DNA of 64,000 nt from Sitta carolinensis (lineage: Eukaryota; Chordata; Aves; Passeriformes; Sittidae): NCBI GenBank assembly GCA_032173965.1, contig JAVUNC010000004.1:18763001-18827000 (forward strand). Reading direction: 5' to 3'. The translations under genes were made by a program, and so were the position numbers. The stretch's first letter is position 1. Every line of letters begins with the position of its first letter. The notes beneath the pieces were generated by a model. It saw only the letters and a program-made list of their open reading frames with translations. It had not been told where the DNA came from and searched no databases. Shown here in pieces: positions 1 to 14,400 of this stretch.

Positions 1-297
1 TGGTTTGGAACAAAAGTACATTGTACAATATAGTGGATAGATATTGGAGAATTGTTATAAATAAAGCATACGTAATTTTCTGTATAAAAGATAGTGTCCT
101 GCCAAGGGCGGACAAGGGGGGATACGACACGGACAGACGACGGGGGGAGAGAGCCTGACCTGCAGAGAAACCCGTGGCAGGCCAGGGAACGAATCTGAGA
201 TAAGCAAAGAATAAACAAATTCTTGAACACGAGAAAACAGACGACTCGACCTCTTCTTCACACGCAGGGCTGGGGGAAAACAGAAAGCCTTCACAGA
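1..297 (+). mobile_element. Probable endogenous retrovirus LTR, right-hand part
   Basis: This looks like the 3' portion of an LTR. There is a TATA-like TATAAAAG near 84-91 and a GC-rich segment rich in GGACA/GACGG motifs. An AATAAA follows near 211, and the element ends in ...CTTCACA at about 297, where the composition changes. There is no tRNA primer-binding site after the end, so it would be a solo or 3' LTR. The left end is outside the window, so the terminal TG and the target duplication cannot be checked. The family was not identified. Confidence 0.45.
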
Positions 298-3200
298 GAC
301 AGAGACAAGTTAAGTTAGGTGAAAGCCAAGCTCACAGAGGCTGAGCAGAAGGCCCAGACAAGTAAAATAAAAGAGCAGAAAAGAAAACATATATTTTTAT
401 ATTTAAAAAAAAACCCCTAACAGATGGGCAGTTAAATGTTGGTGTTATTCTGCCTTTCCCCACCTGCCAGTACGTATTTTAAAAGAAATTGCAGCTGCCA
501 TGGCATCTTCCTCCCAGCTGGCCTCTGCCTACATGGAGCACACATAAGAATATGTGGAAAATTTCGGATATTAAGAATGTGCAAAGATTTACAGCCTCTG
601 TGGACAAAAGGCTTTTTCTGTGATTGCTTTTTCATTCTGTGCTTTCAGTTTAGTTTTCTAAGTCTTCAGATTCAATTTTTGATACTAGGATACCTCTGGA
701 TTCAAAGACTAAGAGGAGGGGTGACTGAAATGTGATAAAGACAACTTATAGGTCTTCTCAGACAACACTACTATTGTCATTATCTAAGATAGCAAGCCCA
801 GCTCCATTACAAGCACACACTGTTTTTCCTTTAGGATAAATTCAGGATTTATACTTTTCCTTCAGACTATAAATGTGTTTTCTGTATACATGTGTTTTCT
901 TCTTACAAGTTAGACATACCAGAAGACCAGAAGACATTAAAAAAGAAAAAAAAACTCTGTGTATAAAACTTTTATGAAGTCTCATTTTCCAAACCTCTGC
1001 CTGGTAGAGGTGACTTGGTCTTAATGTGCCATATTTTTTCTCTGTTAGCAAAGCAAGGTACAAATCTAGAAATCTTAGCGTACAAACCTGAATTATGGCC
1101 AGCGTTTAAGCCTGCAGATATTTTGCTGTTTCATACTTTTCAGTTCAGAATTTCAGAACTGGTCTCTCACTGAAGCAAATGTATACTGTGGTCATTATCC
1201 CTTTCAGTAAATATCAACTGGCTGAATTTAAATCATGGAAAATGGAAGTGCTTCCAATTCCTTGCTATGCCTGCCTCTCTCCATACCTTGATTTCCATGG
1301 GTCTTCACGACTGAAGGAAGATGCTGTGGCAATGACCTTTTGCTGGCTGATCACTAAAAGGACTGGAGGCTGATCATGGGTCACACCTTGGCTTCCTCAC
1401 AGCAACTAAATCAATCCAACAATGATATGTTGAATGAAAATGAAAATGTGACTAAGTCCTTTATTGTTCCAATTACAAAACTTAAATTTTAAAAAGAAAC
1501 CCACTAAAATTACTGATGATAAAATATAAAACTCAAATAGCTGCTATCAAAAACCTTATATTTATTTTATAAATGACAAAAAAACCCACTAATGAGCAAT
1601 AAATTATTTATTCAAAAACATCTATACAAAATAACACTCTTGGAGATATACACTTTTACATTTTTAAAGTGCATCTCTTCATTGCTACAATATTTGATTT
1701 CCTAATTTACACTGTACATTCATAATTTATAAAAAAAATAATTGGTGAATATTTATCCAGTTGGATGCTAATAACAGTGAAAGGGAACACATATTCCATT
1801 GTAGAAATCACTTTTGAAGTGTGTACATATACAAACCATTCATATCCAGATTTAAAGACAATACTGTGACAATAGCAAGAGTATCACTACAAAGTGGAAT
1901 TACAGTATACTGTACGGTAATAGATTCTTGTTATAAAAGGTTATTTAAAAGTGCAAAATATATACACTCTGCCTTTATATTACTTCCTAGTTTAATTTTT
2001 ACAACTTATTAAATCCCTTTCTGACTTCCTGAACAGATAAAATTACAGTAATTTTACACTATGCAAATCTATAATCATGCACATGTTAAGAGGCTGCATT
2101 TCCAATAAAAAAAGGAACAAAATCAAAGCTGCACACACAAAAAAATGCAGCATTTCAGATTTCTTTTTTAATTTGCCAACTGAAACACATAAAATGTGTA
2201 GTAAAATATATAATGAATACCATTTAGATGTGAAACACTATGAGTATGAAAAAATTTGTTCATTTTATTTTGATCATTACAGGATTAAATGCAAGTAGTT
2301 CCCTATGCAAAAATGAACACACACGTGGGCTCATTTTGTTGCATTGTAGCCCTCAGTACAACCTTCCTCCAAAAAGGAAAGAAATGTGCAATATGCAAAA
2401 CCCCACAGAGCTTCAACAAACATTTAATTACCACATGACAAAATGAACAACATTCAGTCTTTATGTGTCTATATAGAATTTTGACACCTATTTAGGCTTG
2501 GCTCTATTATGAACTGAAGAACTAATGCATTTTTAGGACAGAGGTAGTGAACTGTCAGGAAACATTTAAGAAGGTATAGTTACTGGCTGCAATGGCGTAT
2601 ACTAATTCAAATGTTCCTCTTCAAAAAAGAACTGAGATCATGTTGTGTAAAGTTTTAAAACTGAAAATCTTGTGCCAATTACATTCTGTAGATCACTTTT
2701 TTCCCTGTTCCATAGACTGCGATATACTTGATTGTTCAAAACTTACGGCAGTTACTGAAGAAAAGATGGTCTGTCCCTTTCAATAAAGATTTATAGGGTA
2801 TGAATAAGAACAAATGGCAATTAGAGGGGAATACCTGAGTATTAATGTCACTACTAACTATTTAATCTTAAAACCCTGAGCTCTTAAGGAATTTTGCCAA
2901 TGCCCACTGACTTCAAAGGCATGTCTGGAAGTGGTTTGAAACATTTCCTATAAAATGTATACATATCTTTTTCTTCTTTGGACGGAAAAAAAACCATTAA
3001 AAGTAATATCTGAAATATACACCTTTTTCTTCCATGAACAGTAGCCAGGAGTCAGACTTATGCCACGTTGAGGGTTACTGATCAGAATATGAACCAGCTC
3101 TGGACATCATTGTCAGTGATGGTCATACACTGGAGAAAAACACTGATTTCATTAAAAATCTCCACACTTTTCCTCCATCAGATATTCTTGTAAGTTTTCA

Positions 3201-6200
3201 CCAAGAAGTGGCAATTACCTTTCACTTTGCAAACAAGATTGCATGATGGAGGGGCGGAGAAGCAACAGCTGCATATTTCAAACTGATTATTTTGGGAAGG
3301 AAATTCCCACAGATGTACTGTGTGGCTCAGCTACTGATGGTGCTTACCATCCACACTGGACAAACTGCGACATTTAACATAGTAATTCCTGGGAATATTG
3401 ATACAAAAGTACATGTGGGAGCGTTCCTAATAACAAATTTCAAGGACACATAACAACAATTTTTTCAAATAAAAAGTCAAGTAGCTTTCCCTTCTTTTTC
3501 ACTTAGCACTTTCAGTAAGAATAAAGTCATCTCCATTTTTTACAGCTAAATATAACCTGAGAACATCCCAAGAACCTTAAATTCCTTACTTTAAATCATA
3601 AGTGACTTATAGATTGCTATCTCTATCAACATAAGTCATTGGTCATGTTTTTATTGAAACATGACCAAGACTCAAATATGCCAAAATAGTTAAATCAAAA
3701 TTAACCTCCTGAATACCATTGCAAAATGTTGGTGGTTTTTTTTGTTTGTTTTTTTTTTTTTTTAATTTACTTTCCACTGGATACAAAGATAAATACAGAT
3801 ATGAGCATCTATCATCATGGATTGTTATTATCTTTTTTAAAAAAATCATGGCTTATATAGCAAATATACAATATTTTCATGTAATGGAATAAAGAAAATG
3901 TAATAAGCATGAATAATTAATCATTTATGTATACCTGATAAAGTCATGTCAATGTAAAAATTTGAAATAAATGACATTTTGTATTGTCAATATAGTAAGC
4001 TATCAGAAAATTCCAAATAGGTCTAGAACTCCTATCTCCATCTGTCTTTGAGAGATTTAAGAATTCCAAAATATTCATTGTAAATACGAAGTTTTGATTA
4101 AATTGATTAAATGAACACAAAATTTGATTTCCAGAGGCACTAGACCAGATATGAAAAAACCCAGCCTCTCAAGGATGCTTGTTGAAAAAATACAGTAAAA
4201 GGCAGAAATATGTCTAGTGAACAGACACCTGACATGGGAACAGTGAATGCAGAGGAATGACATGATAACATTTTCAGTAACCACCAGTGATTTGACCTCT
4301 TGAAGAATGGAATTTCATCTTCTGAGAGAATGTTTATAATTTTCTCCAAAAGGCATAACTAATATTATAATCTGAGGAACAGGGCAGTGAGTTATACATT
4401 TACACACTTCAAGAAGAGATATAGAAAGTACTTGCACTTGCAAATCACTTATAAGCACAAAAAGGAAACTGACACCTGAAGATTTCACCTTCTCTCATAC
4501 GACGACTGTTCCATAAAAATTAGGCAGTATTTCTGCTCACACTGTGCAAGTAATTGTTGAATAATTCCTTTTTTCCTGCTCTCCACATTTATAACTGTGT
4601 ATGCTGCCTACTCTGGTCAGCATAACAGCTTCTCATGACACAACCAAGCACCTGGTTCCATGCCGCTCCAGCTGAGCTCATTAGTTTGCTTTTTTGTTTG
4701 TTTCTTTTCTGTTCACATCCAAAGTTTTTCATTTGAGAGAGTACTTTTGCAGTTTAGATACATTTTTCCCCTCCACTGAATTAATATTTAAAATTACTTT
4801 TAAGTATCAGTGGTGTACCTCACTGTTTAGAGAGCAGAGCATGTGGTCCTGCTCTTTATTTCAAACACTATGCCACACTGTGGCATAAAGAAAAGGATTC
4901 AACAGCAGTAAGTTAGTCATGCATAAAAGGTGGTTAGGAGCATTTATATGTGTTTTTGCAGAGCTTTGTGTTCTACAGAAAAGAGCCTTGTGAGTGCAGC
5001 TATCTCATTTACAAGATGCTTTTTACTGAAGTTTTACCTTTATGACCGAAATCACGTATTGCATCACAACTACTCTTTTCCCACAAAAAAATATTATGTA
5101 AATATTAAATGTTTGAATCTAAAAGACGAGTCACTCCAGCAGTCTGGTCTATATTTATATACTTAAAATTAGTCCACTGTTGCCTTTATAAGGTGAACAA
5201 GAGACAACTGCACAAATTCTATGCAGTGAATTACCCAGCTCTACGTCTTTGGCATAAAGGCACCATTTTCAACAGTGGTGGGTGCTGTAATCATCATGGT
5301 GATGAAAAAGCTGAGGATACACAGCTAAAATCATGTATTTATATGGAACCAAGATGATCAGGGAACACAAAGAGAAAGAGGACATTCAGGCACTGTTCAT
5401 TTTCAGTATACTTCACAGTAGTGATTTTGCTTCTGCCCTATATGCAGTATGGGAATTTTAAATGAACAAAGGGTATTTCTCATTTTATGACTGGTTACCC
5501 CTAAAGCTCTGCTGTTATTAAAAGAGAAGAATTTGGAAACATCTTTATAATCCAAGGCCCGTTTTCTGAAATGAAGAATGGTGGCAGGAAAACTGACAGG
5601 CTGAGAATTCCCCAAGTGCTGGATCCCAGAGCCTCAAGTCTTTGCTGTCTGGACTTGTGCAGATTGACTGCTGGTTGAGAGGCATTGCCAGATGCACAAT
5701 AGTTGTGCTGGGATGCACGGAAGTCTACTCTGTTAATTCATCCCAGTAAGTGCTCCTCAAAATTCAGCTTATAATTAGGGTTAGAGTATCAGAAAAACAT
5801 TTTTTTGTGGAGGCAGAACAGTTCAACTAGGAAAAGAAGCCAACAACAAAAGTTTAGATGACCAAAAAGAATACAAGAAAAAAAAATCAAATTAGTATAT
5901 ATCTCTCTAAAAAATATTAATCTTCCTTTTCCTAGTAGAGAATTCCAGTTGAGAATCTTACCTTTGTTTCACCCTGTGTGTGTAGAAGACAGGCCGAGGT
6001 CATACTTGCTTGCTAGCACCTTTAAACGGCTTGTAATCCCATTTGACTAATTCATGAAGTCTTGGGTGAGTGTAGAAAATATTTAGGAACACTGTGGTAA
6101 ATTAAAGAGGTTTTTTTCCCTCTTTAGGATAGCTTTTAGAAGCACAGGAACCATTTGGATTGAAAAAGAATATTTGCCTCCTTTTTTTTTTTTTTTTTTT

Positions 6201-7199
6201 TGGTTTCAGTTTTGATTCAAGGAAAGAAAGCGTTTTTCTTCTAGGCCTAAACATAAAACTTCTCACTTTCAAAATTCTGAGACAAAATGCATATAAGAAA
6301 TGGTGTCTTTTGCTTTCTGACATAGCAGGACAAGGAATGTGCAAGATGAAGGGCCTCCAGGAGTACCTGGTGATGGCTCTGGATAATGACATAAATGAGT
6401 CAGGCATGCATTTAAAGAGAGAAACATAACCAACAATGCAGCTGAACAGGCAGGTGCTCTGAATGACCTCTCACATTTGAAAACATGACAATATTACAAC
6501 TTAAAGTATGACTTTCCTACACTGCATAATTATGTTGCCGTGAGTACAAAATAAATGGCTCATTTTGATATAATTAGAATTTCTTAGAATTTTAAGACAT
6601 AAAGATGGATTTCAACAGACTTTTTAAGTACATCAAGTGTGCTTATTTTCTACTCTTAATGCAACTACTTGCTTGCTCTTACAATATCTTAAGGATATTT
6701 TGCAGAGAGTTTCTTATATTTTTAATTTAATTTCAAACCCACCACAGAAGCACACTTCTAGTGGGGCTATTCCATCTGACCTGAAAAATCCAAGGATAGA
6801 TTCATAGATAAACAACCATAGGTAATCAAGCTATTACAGCTTAATGACAACTTCCACTCATCAACTGAGGCACACCAATCATTTACATGCACACTCCCAG
6901 CTGGCTGGAGTTATTAACTGAAATATGCTCAGTAAAGAACTGTGAAGGTCTAGGAATTAAAAGTGAGTGCCTAGTGCGAGTAGATTGTTGTACACTTAGC
7001 AATTTTCATTTAGGGTGATCTAAATAATTACACATAACACTAGAACATCTAGATCTATTTCCTGCTGCATGATCTGCTCAGCAAGGGGGAAGTCGATTAT
7101 GGAATTCTGTTTCTTGAGCTGCCTATGAAGAAACCCCCAAGGACATTTAACACTTTGGATTCTCACTGTTCTCACTAACTAGAGTTCACAGAGGAACTA
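298..7199. other. Intergenic, AT-rich, no gene recognised
   Basis: No coding exon was recognised on either strand. Short open frames are scattered and show no family resemblance. A poly(T) run of 15 lies at 3,749-3,763 and one of 20 at 6,182-6,201. The stretch 1,560-2,800 is unusually AT-rich and resembles a 3' UTR on the minus strand (see findings). At 3,030-3,460 the composition is more balanced, but no family could be named. Confidence 0.6.
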
Positions 7200-8417
7200 C
7201 AGTTTTAGCAACACCTAAGGAAGGTTTTGCTTGACCAACCTGAAATCCTTCTATGACAAAGTGGCCTGCTTAATTGATGAGGGAAAGGCTGTGGATGTAA
7301 TCTATCTAGACTTCAGCAAAGTGTTCAACACCATCTCCCACAGCATCCTCTTAGCAAAACTGTCTGCTGTCAGCTTGGATGGGTAGGCTCTTCAAAGAGT
7401 AAAAACTGGCTGGCTGGCTGGGACCAGAGCTGTGGTGAATGGAGTTACATCCAGTTGGCAGCTGTCACTAGTAGTGTTCCCCAAGGCTCAGTATTGGGGA
7501 TAGTCCCGTCTAACATCTTTGTTGAAGACACGAACATTGGGCTTGAGTGTACGCTCAGTGCATTTGCAGATGATACCAAGCTGGGTGGGAGGGACCATTG
7601 ATCTGATTGAGGGCAGGAAGGCTCTACAGAGACACCTGGACAGACTCCATCAATGGGCTGAGGACAACTGCAGGAGGTTCAGTAAGATGAAGAGTTCTGC
7701 ACTTGGGTCACAACCGCCCCCTGCAGTGCTACAAGCTGGGGGAGGAGTGGCTTGAGAGCTGTTCAGCAGAAAGGGATATGGGGGTGCTGGTCAACAGCCA
7801 GCTGAACACGACAGACAAAGGCAAATGACTTCCTGGTCTGAGTCAGCAGTAGTGTGGCCAGCAGGGCCAGGGCAGTGACTGCCCCCTGTACCCCACATTG
7901 GTGAGGCCACACCTCGAGTACTGTGTCCAGTTTCGGGCCACTCACTTCACAAAGGACATTAAGGTACTGGAGTGTGTCCAGAGAAGGGCAACAAAGCTCG
8001 TGCCCTGTAGAGAGCATGCCCTGTGAGGAACAGCTGAGGGAGCTGGGTTTGTTTAGTCTCCAGCAGAGGAGGCTCAGGGGGATCTCATGGCTCTCTACAA
8101 GTCCCTGAAAAGAGGCTGCAGTGAGGCGAGGGTCCATCTCTTCTGCTGTGCCTGCAGTGAGAGTACGAGAGGAAATGACCTTAAGCTGAGACAGGTGAGA
8201 TTCGGATAAGATATTAGAAAAAAATTGTCACTGTTAGGGTGGCCAGGAATAGCTTGCCCAGGGAGGCGGTGGAGTCACCATCCCTGGAGGCGTTTCTAAG
8301 AGGCATCCGAACCTGGAGCTAGGTGATATGGTTTAGTGGTTACAGTGGTGGTGCGGGGTGGGCAGTAGGACTTGATAATCTTGGGGATCTCTTCCAACCT
8401 TGATGACTCTATGACTC
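7200..8417 (+). mobile_element. CR1 LINE, 5'-truncated, degraded
   Basis: Plus-strand CR1 copy containing the C-terminal part of the ORF2 reverse transcriptase and the 3' UTR. Near 7,276-7,350 it reads [20 protein letters not shown] then [11 protein letters not shown], the avian CR1 reverse transcriptase block. Further segments such as GTGTCCAGAGAAGGGCAACA (7,974 on) and GGGAGGCGGTGGAGTCACCA (about 8,261 on) are CR1-typical. It ends with the CR1 tail GATGACTCTATGACTC. Many frameshifts and stops show it is dead. The 5' truncation is usual for this family. Confidence 0.9.
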
Positions 8418-11400
8418 ACCCTGGTTAAAAGCTCTGTATCCTTTTTGTGGATGTTTAAAATACATCATCTGCTTGTTCTTTGCTAGATGGAGGTTGTTCT
8501 CGGATGGAAAATCTTACAGGCTGCAGATTGCAAATAGCACACAGTGAATGCTGCTGGGTTATAGAGTTCAGCTTTTAAAGTCTGGTATATGATGCTTTAA
8601 AATGACAGAGACAAGAGGTCTGTCTACACAAGAAATTTTCTGAAGAGTTGAATTAGTCTGGGAAATTCCTTCTTATGTATTTTTTACATCGCTGGCCTCT
8701 GGGATGTAAAAACCAACCAGATGCAAATAGGTACTTCCTATGTCCACATGGTTTGCAAAACATTTTAATATAAAAACCCCCACATGCCTGATACTAAAAT
8801 GTCCCCTCTTCATTATGCTATAGAAATGTTCCTAGTTTTTACAGTGTTTAATGAAACACTCATTTCCTCAGTTGCAATTTTATCTGCCATACAAATAATT
8901 AAAGTAGAGCTGCACAGAGTTCTGACAATTCCCAAATTCTGGTATCAAACAATAGTGTACAATAACCTGCCCATGTATATACTTGGGAGGTTATTTCACA
9001 CAGTTTGAATTCTTAAGTTTTGCTTTTGGATGGTACGTTTTCCTGCCACACAGACATAATTCTGGGTGGGCTTTGAATGTCAGAATTAAAAAGGAATGTG
9101 AGAAAAAGAAAAATAGGACAGAGCTTGCAACTAAAAGTTTCAAACATAACTTTCTTCTCATTTTTTGTCAAAAGAAAAAAAGAAGGAAAATTAAGAGAAA
9201 AAATAACATCAATGAAGCAAATTGTTGGAGAACAATTACAGAGATTTTTTTTAGGCAATTGAATTTCTTCAAAGCAAGAGATGAGAATGTAACTGTAAGA
9301 GAAAAAAAAGATTTTTTTTTTGAAAGGACTGTGACAAACATATAATCTTTCAGGAAAATAATCTTGATAAAATGGAAGTGGTGTGATAAACCTAAGGGTA
9401 GTGTTTATTGCAGATTAAAACCCACTAATAAAAATGAAGAAACTGATTAGCAAACACTAGGCAAAAATGGGAATCCCTCTTAAACACAGTTTACCACACA
9501 AGAGTATTCAGCCTATTGGAAAAGTAGTGCAGCTTCGGATGGCAGAGAATATACTGTGCATATTGAAAATAATTTCACAAAAATAACACCTATACCCTAC
9601 CTACTTGCCTGTATTGCTACAAAACAAAGTATCAGCCATGTCAAACTAGGAGAACATATTCTTTGAAGGCAGAAGAACTAAACAAATCTGAGTGGAAAGA
9701 ACCACTTTGGTAACTGGTCATGCAATTTAAATAAAGACAAAAAAACCCCCAGAAAACCTATGTATCTTTAAGACAGACTAAGTAAAATCATAAGAGCATG
9801 CCAAATAAATGGATTTTTACTGATGAAAGGCATATATTGTTGAAGGCTGTATAATAATTAGCATAGCAAAAAACCTACTACACTGCTGTGCAGACTATTG
9901 ACATACCAGACAAAACTGAAGTATGGTACAAGTTTTTCCAAGATGAAAATAAGTAAAGGATCTTCATGATTAAAGCAGAGAAACCTTGTTTACATCCTTT
10001 TCATATGAGCATTCGGAAACTGTCATTTTAGGGATAATTTCCTGATTTCAATTGCAGATATTTCTCTACAAGATATAAAACACTGACTGAGAAACTTATT
10101 AAAAAATTAAAAGGAAATGAAAAAACGTTGAAGGCATAGAAATGGTTAATGTGGCAACAAAAGTCATTAGAAGCACTTGGCTTTATCGAATTATTGTAAT
10201 ATTGTAATGAAACAAAAGAATGTTAAGAGTATTTTGAGATATTATTAAAACTCTAAAGTACAAAAGAACACAAAAAGTAAATAAACTCGGAGAGATTATT
10301 TACAGGACCCTGAAGAAACTCTGTGTAAGCAACCAGGAACCCAGAATCTGATGCTGCCATAAGAGCATTTTTACCTACTGTATGGAGTAAGTTAACTGAA
10401 ATTCCACAGTGACTTGGTCCAAAGGAAGGTAAAGGGAAAATTAAATATAAGTTTGGTTATTAATATGTTTACTATTCTTTTCATCCTGCTATGGATGGGG
10501 AGAAATAAATTTCTAATAATACTACAAATGCTGATGAAAATCATTAACTGGAATGAAAAACTAAAGACCTGAAATGACTGTGAGATTCAACTCTGCAGTC
10601 ATTTGGATTTGGATGTCGCTGTTTCTCACTTCTCTCTGTCTGCACACAATTTCCTCTTGAGTTCTGTGAAAGCATCACTATATCTCAATCGCCATGATGT
10701 GATATGTGCTAGTAACTGCTGGGGCTTTTGTCAAAGTCACTGTGCTTTTAGGTATAGGCAAACGAGGAAAACTCCTGCCTTTATTCCAAAGATTATTCAT
10801 TGTATTGAAAATATAGTTAAGAGTACAAAACAGATGCAAATCATAGCACTTCTCCAAATCTTAGTGTGAAAAATTTAAGAAGCAGCCATTTCCAGTTCTA
10901 TCCAGGAAACACACTGTTTCAGTAAAGGTCTTCTATTTTAAAACACAGGGAAAGTTTTATCACTAAAACCAATTTAATATTCATATTCTTTCCACCAGGG
11001 AATACTTGTCCATCTTCTGTGCAAAAATAAAACATTGAGCTGATTATGTAATCTGCTTATGGATGTTGTAGGCTAGCAATTTAGCTCAGTTCTGAATGTT
11101 AATTGAACAAACTGCTTAAAGACACAGTAGAATATCTCTAATATTTTTTATGAGTAGCTCTGTGTTCCAAGAGTCAGTGCATCCCCTGAGACATAGAGCT
11201 CATCTATGAATTAATACACTTTCTACTGTCTTATTTTAGAAATATTTTCCACTAAGCCACAGGTTGTAACTCCTAGCTGGAAAAACAGGCTAAGACCTTT
11301 TCTTCCCTCCCCTCTGCCAGTCACATGGGATGACAAACTTCTGATTTAAATTTCATTCACTTCAGGACTGTTTTATTTTATTCTCATAATCCTGCAAGAT

Positions 11401-14400
11401 TGCTCATGGTTGCTACTTTTTATTGTATTGGTACATAAATCTGATATTAAACCTACCTACAGAAAATTGAGCTGTCAAAAATCTGTGTGGTAATATAGCT
11501 TGTTGAAGGACAAAGATGCCTTCTCAAAACATTATTCAATGCCTGGTTCTAAGCATCTATTGCAGGAAAGAATAAAACATGCTTTGGATTTCCTGTTTTC
11601 TATCCACTGGTGATGGGGTTGAGACCAGATGATTAACACAGACCGGACACCTAATTTCTACATTAATTCATTAATAAGCATCAAATATGACATTTCCATT
11701 GTAGCTGGGAATTTAGAGACTTGTAAAAAACAGAGAGTTAGTTAGCTTAGAAATATAATAGAAATAATGTTCCAAGAATAATTGGTAGTGAGGAAAGAAA
11801 AATAAAGTTCTTACATTTAACTTTCCCTGCTTGGTTGTCTCGCAATCCTAGAGATCTATGCAGCTGAGATGCTTCTGCCACTCACACCTCTTGATGTGTA
11901 AACTTGCTGAATAGATCATGCCTTTGCACTGAAAAAAGTTTGTGATCCATTTAAACTAGAGATTGGAATACCTGCATAACTGCAACTTGTACAGGGCATC
12001 ATGGCAGCTGTTCCAAAAACAAGATATGTCTTTCAGCACAAATACTTCTGAGTTTGATCCTCTACTGAAAAGTCAGCAGTTTTTTCAGTAGGAATGAATT
12101 AAGTGAACAAGTAGGCAGCTGTGCACTGAGGGAATATTAGGAAAGAAAAGCATTTTTGTTCCTCTGTTTATTATTTAAAATTGTGTACCTTTGTTTCAGG
12201 CAAAGTTCTGTATAATTTACTGGGACTTAAAACAGCAGTGGATTTTGGCTTATGTCCATGGAATTTGATAACTTCAAATTTCATAAAAATATTTTACTTA
12301 AGAATTTTTTGTGGTTGAACCATATTAGAATACATATTTGATTTCATTTTGCATGCTACACAAATCTGTTTTGCACTTGATAAATTTACTACAAGGCTTT
12401 TAGTTCACATAAGATAATTGCTTCTCTACATGCTTCAACACAAAAGTACCTAAACATTTTTGAAGCATAGGTTAAAAAAACACAAACGTGATTACATGAT
12501 ACAGTTCACATTTTTTCTTTGCAGTCTATAACTCTTCAGCATCCATAACTCAATGAATAGTAATTCAAAGTAAGAGAATTACACTGAAAGACGGATTTCC
12601 TGAAGTTCCAAAAATGAGTCAAATGAGTTCCAAGAGGTATTTTTAACTTGCATACCTAAGTGAAGAAATTTTTAAAGATTTCCCAGTCTGTCTGTTTGTC
12701 CATGCCTCCCCAGTTTCCATTTTTGCAGCACTTTGTCACATTTCTCATGCATGGGAAAGAGGGAGAGAAATCACTTTGCCTCTCATGACAGCATGGAGAA
12801 AAGTGCTTCCTTCCTAACGTTCAACCTCTCTGCTCTGTAAAAGCTTACTGGAGGACACAGGCAAACTATATTAAAAGAAAATTAACCACAGAAGTAAACA
12901 AAAAGCAGAAAAAATTCATTGCCATTATACACATCTTACTTTGAGCACTGCGACAGAGGAGATACTCAGGAGGGCAGGAAAGTGGTACAAAATATTGACA
13001 GTATTTTGATAGAAGCATTTATGGAAATGTACTTAAAAAGAAATTCAGGCAGTTTTAAATTCTGCTTAGGCCACTAAAAAGATCAGACTACACATTAAAG
13101 GTTTTGTGCAAAAAGGCATGCCTTGTCTGAAGTTCCTTATGAAATAATGTAGTTCAGAAATAATACAGGATTTTAGATTAATGGTTGCAAAATGTGCCAG
13201 AGCTTAGTCTTCCTCCCCCAGAGAAGTACTTTTTAAAGCTTCAGGCCTACTGGATCAAGGTTGAGAATAACTTTGAAATACTTTTTCTAAGATTCTAACC
13301 TCAGAAGAATTCAGTCAGATTTTCACAACTTGAGCTTTGGATCAGCACAGCCTCAGCCTCCCAGGCTTTATGATTACAGGCAAAAATATTACAAAACATT
13401 ATAGGTCAGATTAAGTCACTGAAATGCTCTGGCAACACCTAAATTTATAACTAAAATTGTCAGGGTTTTTTATCCCTGAGGCCATCTGGCACAGCCTGGC
13501 TATGTTCCCTCTATTATATGCTCCGATGTTTTCAACAGGGTAGCACAACCAAGTCATGCACTGAGAACAGAGCTGAGCTGACTTTAGCTTGACTGTGAAT
13601 AGGATTTTTTTCTGCAGGTTTTAATCATGTTAGAGCAAAAAATGCCAGAAATTATATTAACAAATCATTAGTTGATTCAAGTCCAGTGACTAAGTCCAGC
13701 CTGTACCACTCCTTAATTTATAAGTCACTGATGAGACTTGTTCTAATTTAAATCAACAGTACTACCCATTTGCTCGAAATCACATTTGTAAATGGGATTA
13801 CTTTTAGCCTTTTAACAAGTCTTGAGTTTAAATAAAGGTATAATCTGGACACACAGAGACTGTCCTCTTTTTACTCATTTCTAATCACAAGCAGCTATCT
13901 TGATTTTGTGATGGGGCCCAATTTTATAGCTCTATGGTTGTATGCTTCCTTCCCCAGCCTGCTGTTTATGGTGCTGCTTTAGCAAATGTTTGTCTTTTCC
14001 TACTCCTTATTCAATTCTGGTACATCTTTGTCTCCCTAGAAAAAAAAGAAAGTAAAACTATACGCAAATACATACTGAGGTAGTAAGACTAAAGCTTAAT
14101 ATATCACAAGTATGTAACAATATTAAATTTGTTTTATGATGTCATTGGAAATTAAATATTTGACATTTGTAATCCTTTACACAGGTGTCCTCTGACTCAG
14201 CCTGTGATTCCTGAGTGGTGACTGTGGAAGGTATCTACGGACAGATCTATTTGTGAATCCTATTATTTTCCTATTTTGAGGTGTTTAGTGAGCTGAAATG
14301 TGGTGCAAATATTCAACACTTTGACAAAGAAAAATATATGCATGATATATGATCCAGATTCTGAAGGTACTGACAAACTAATATGCTTTACTGATGATAA

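Noticed and set aside
3030..3460. Possible hAT transposase remnant (LCGSATDGA-like reading on the plus strand)
   Set aside because: Only a few residues resemble the family, with stops around; not enough to call.
7519..8137. Open frames of 78 and 124 codons as genes
   Set aside because: They lie inside the degraded CR1 at 7,200-8,417; the plus-strand one is residual reverse transcriptase frame and the other its shadow.
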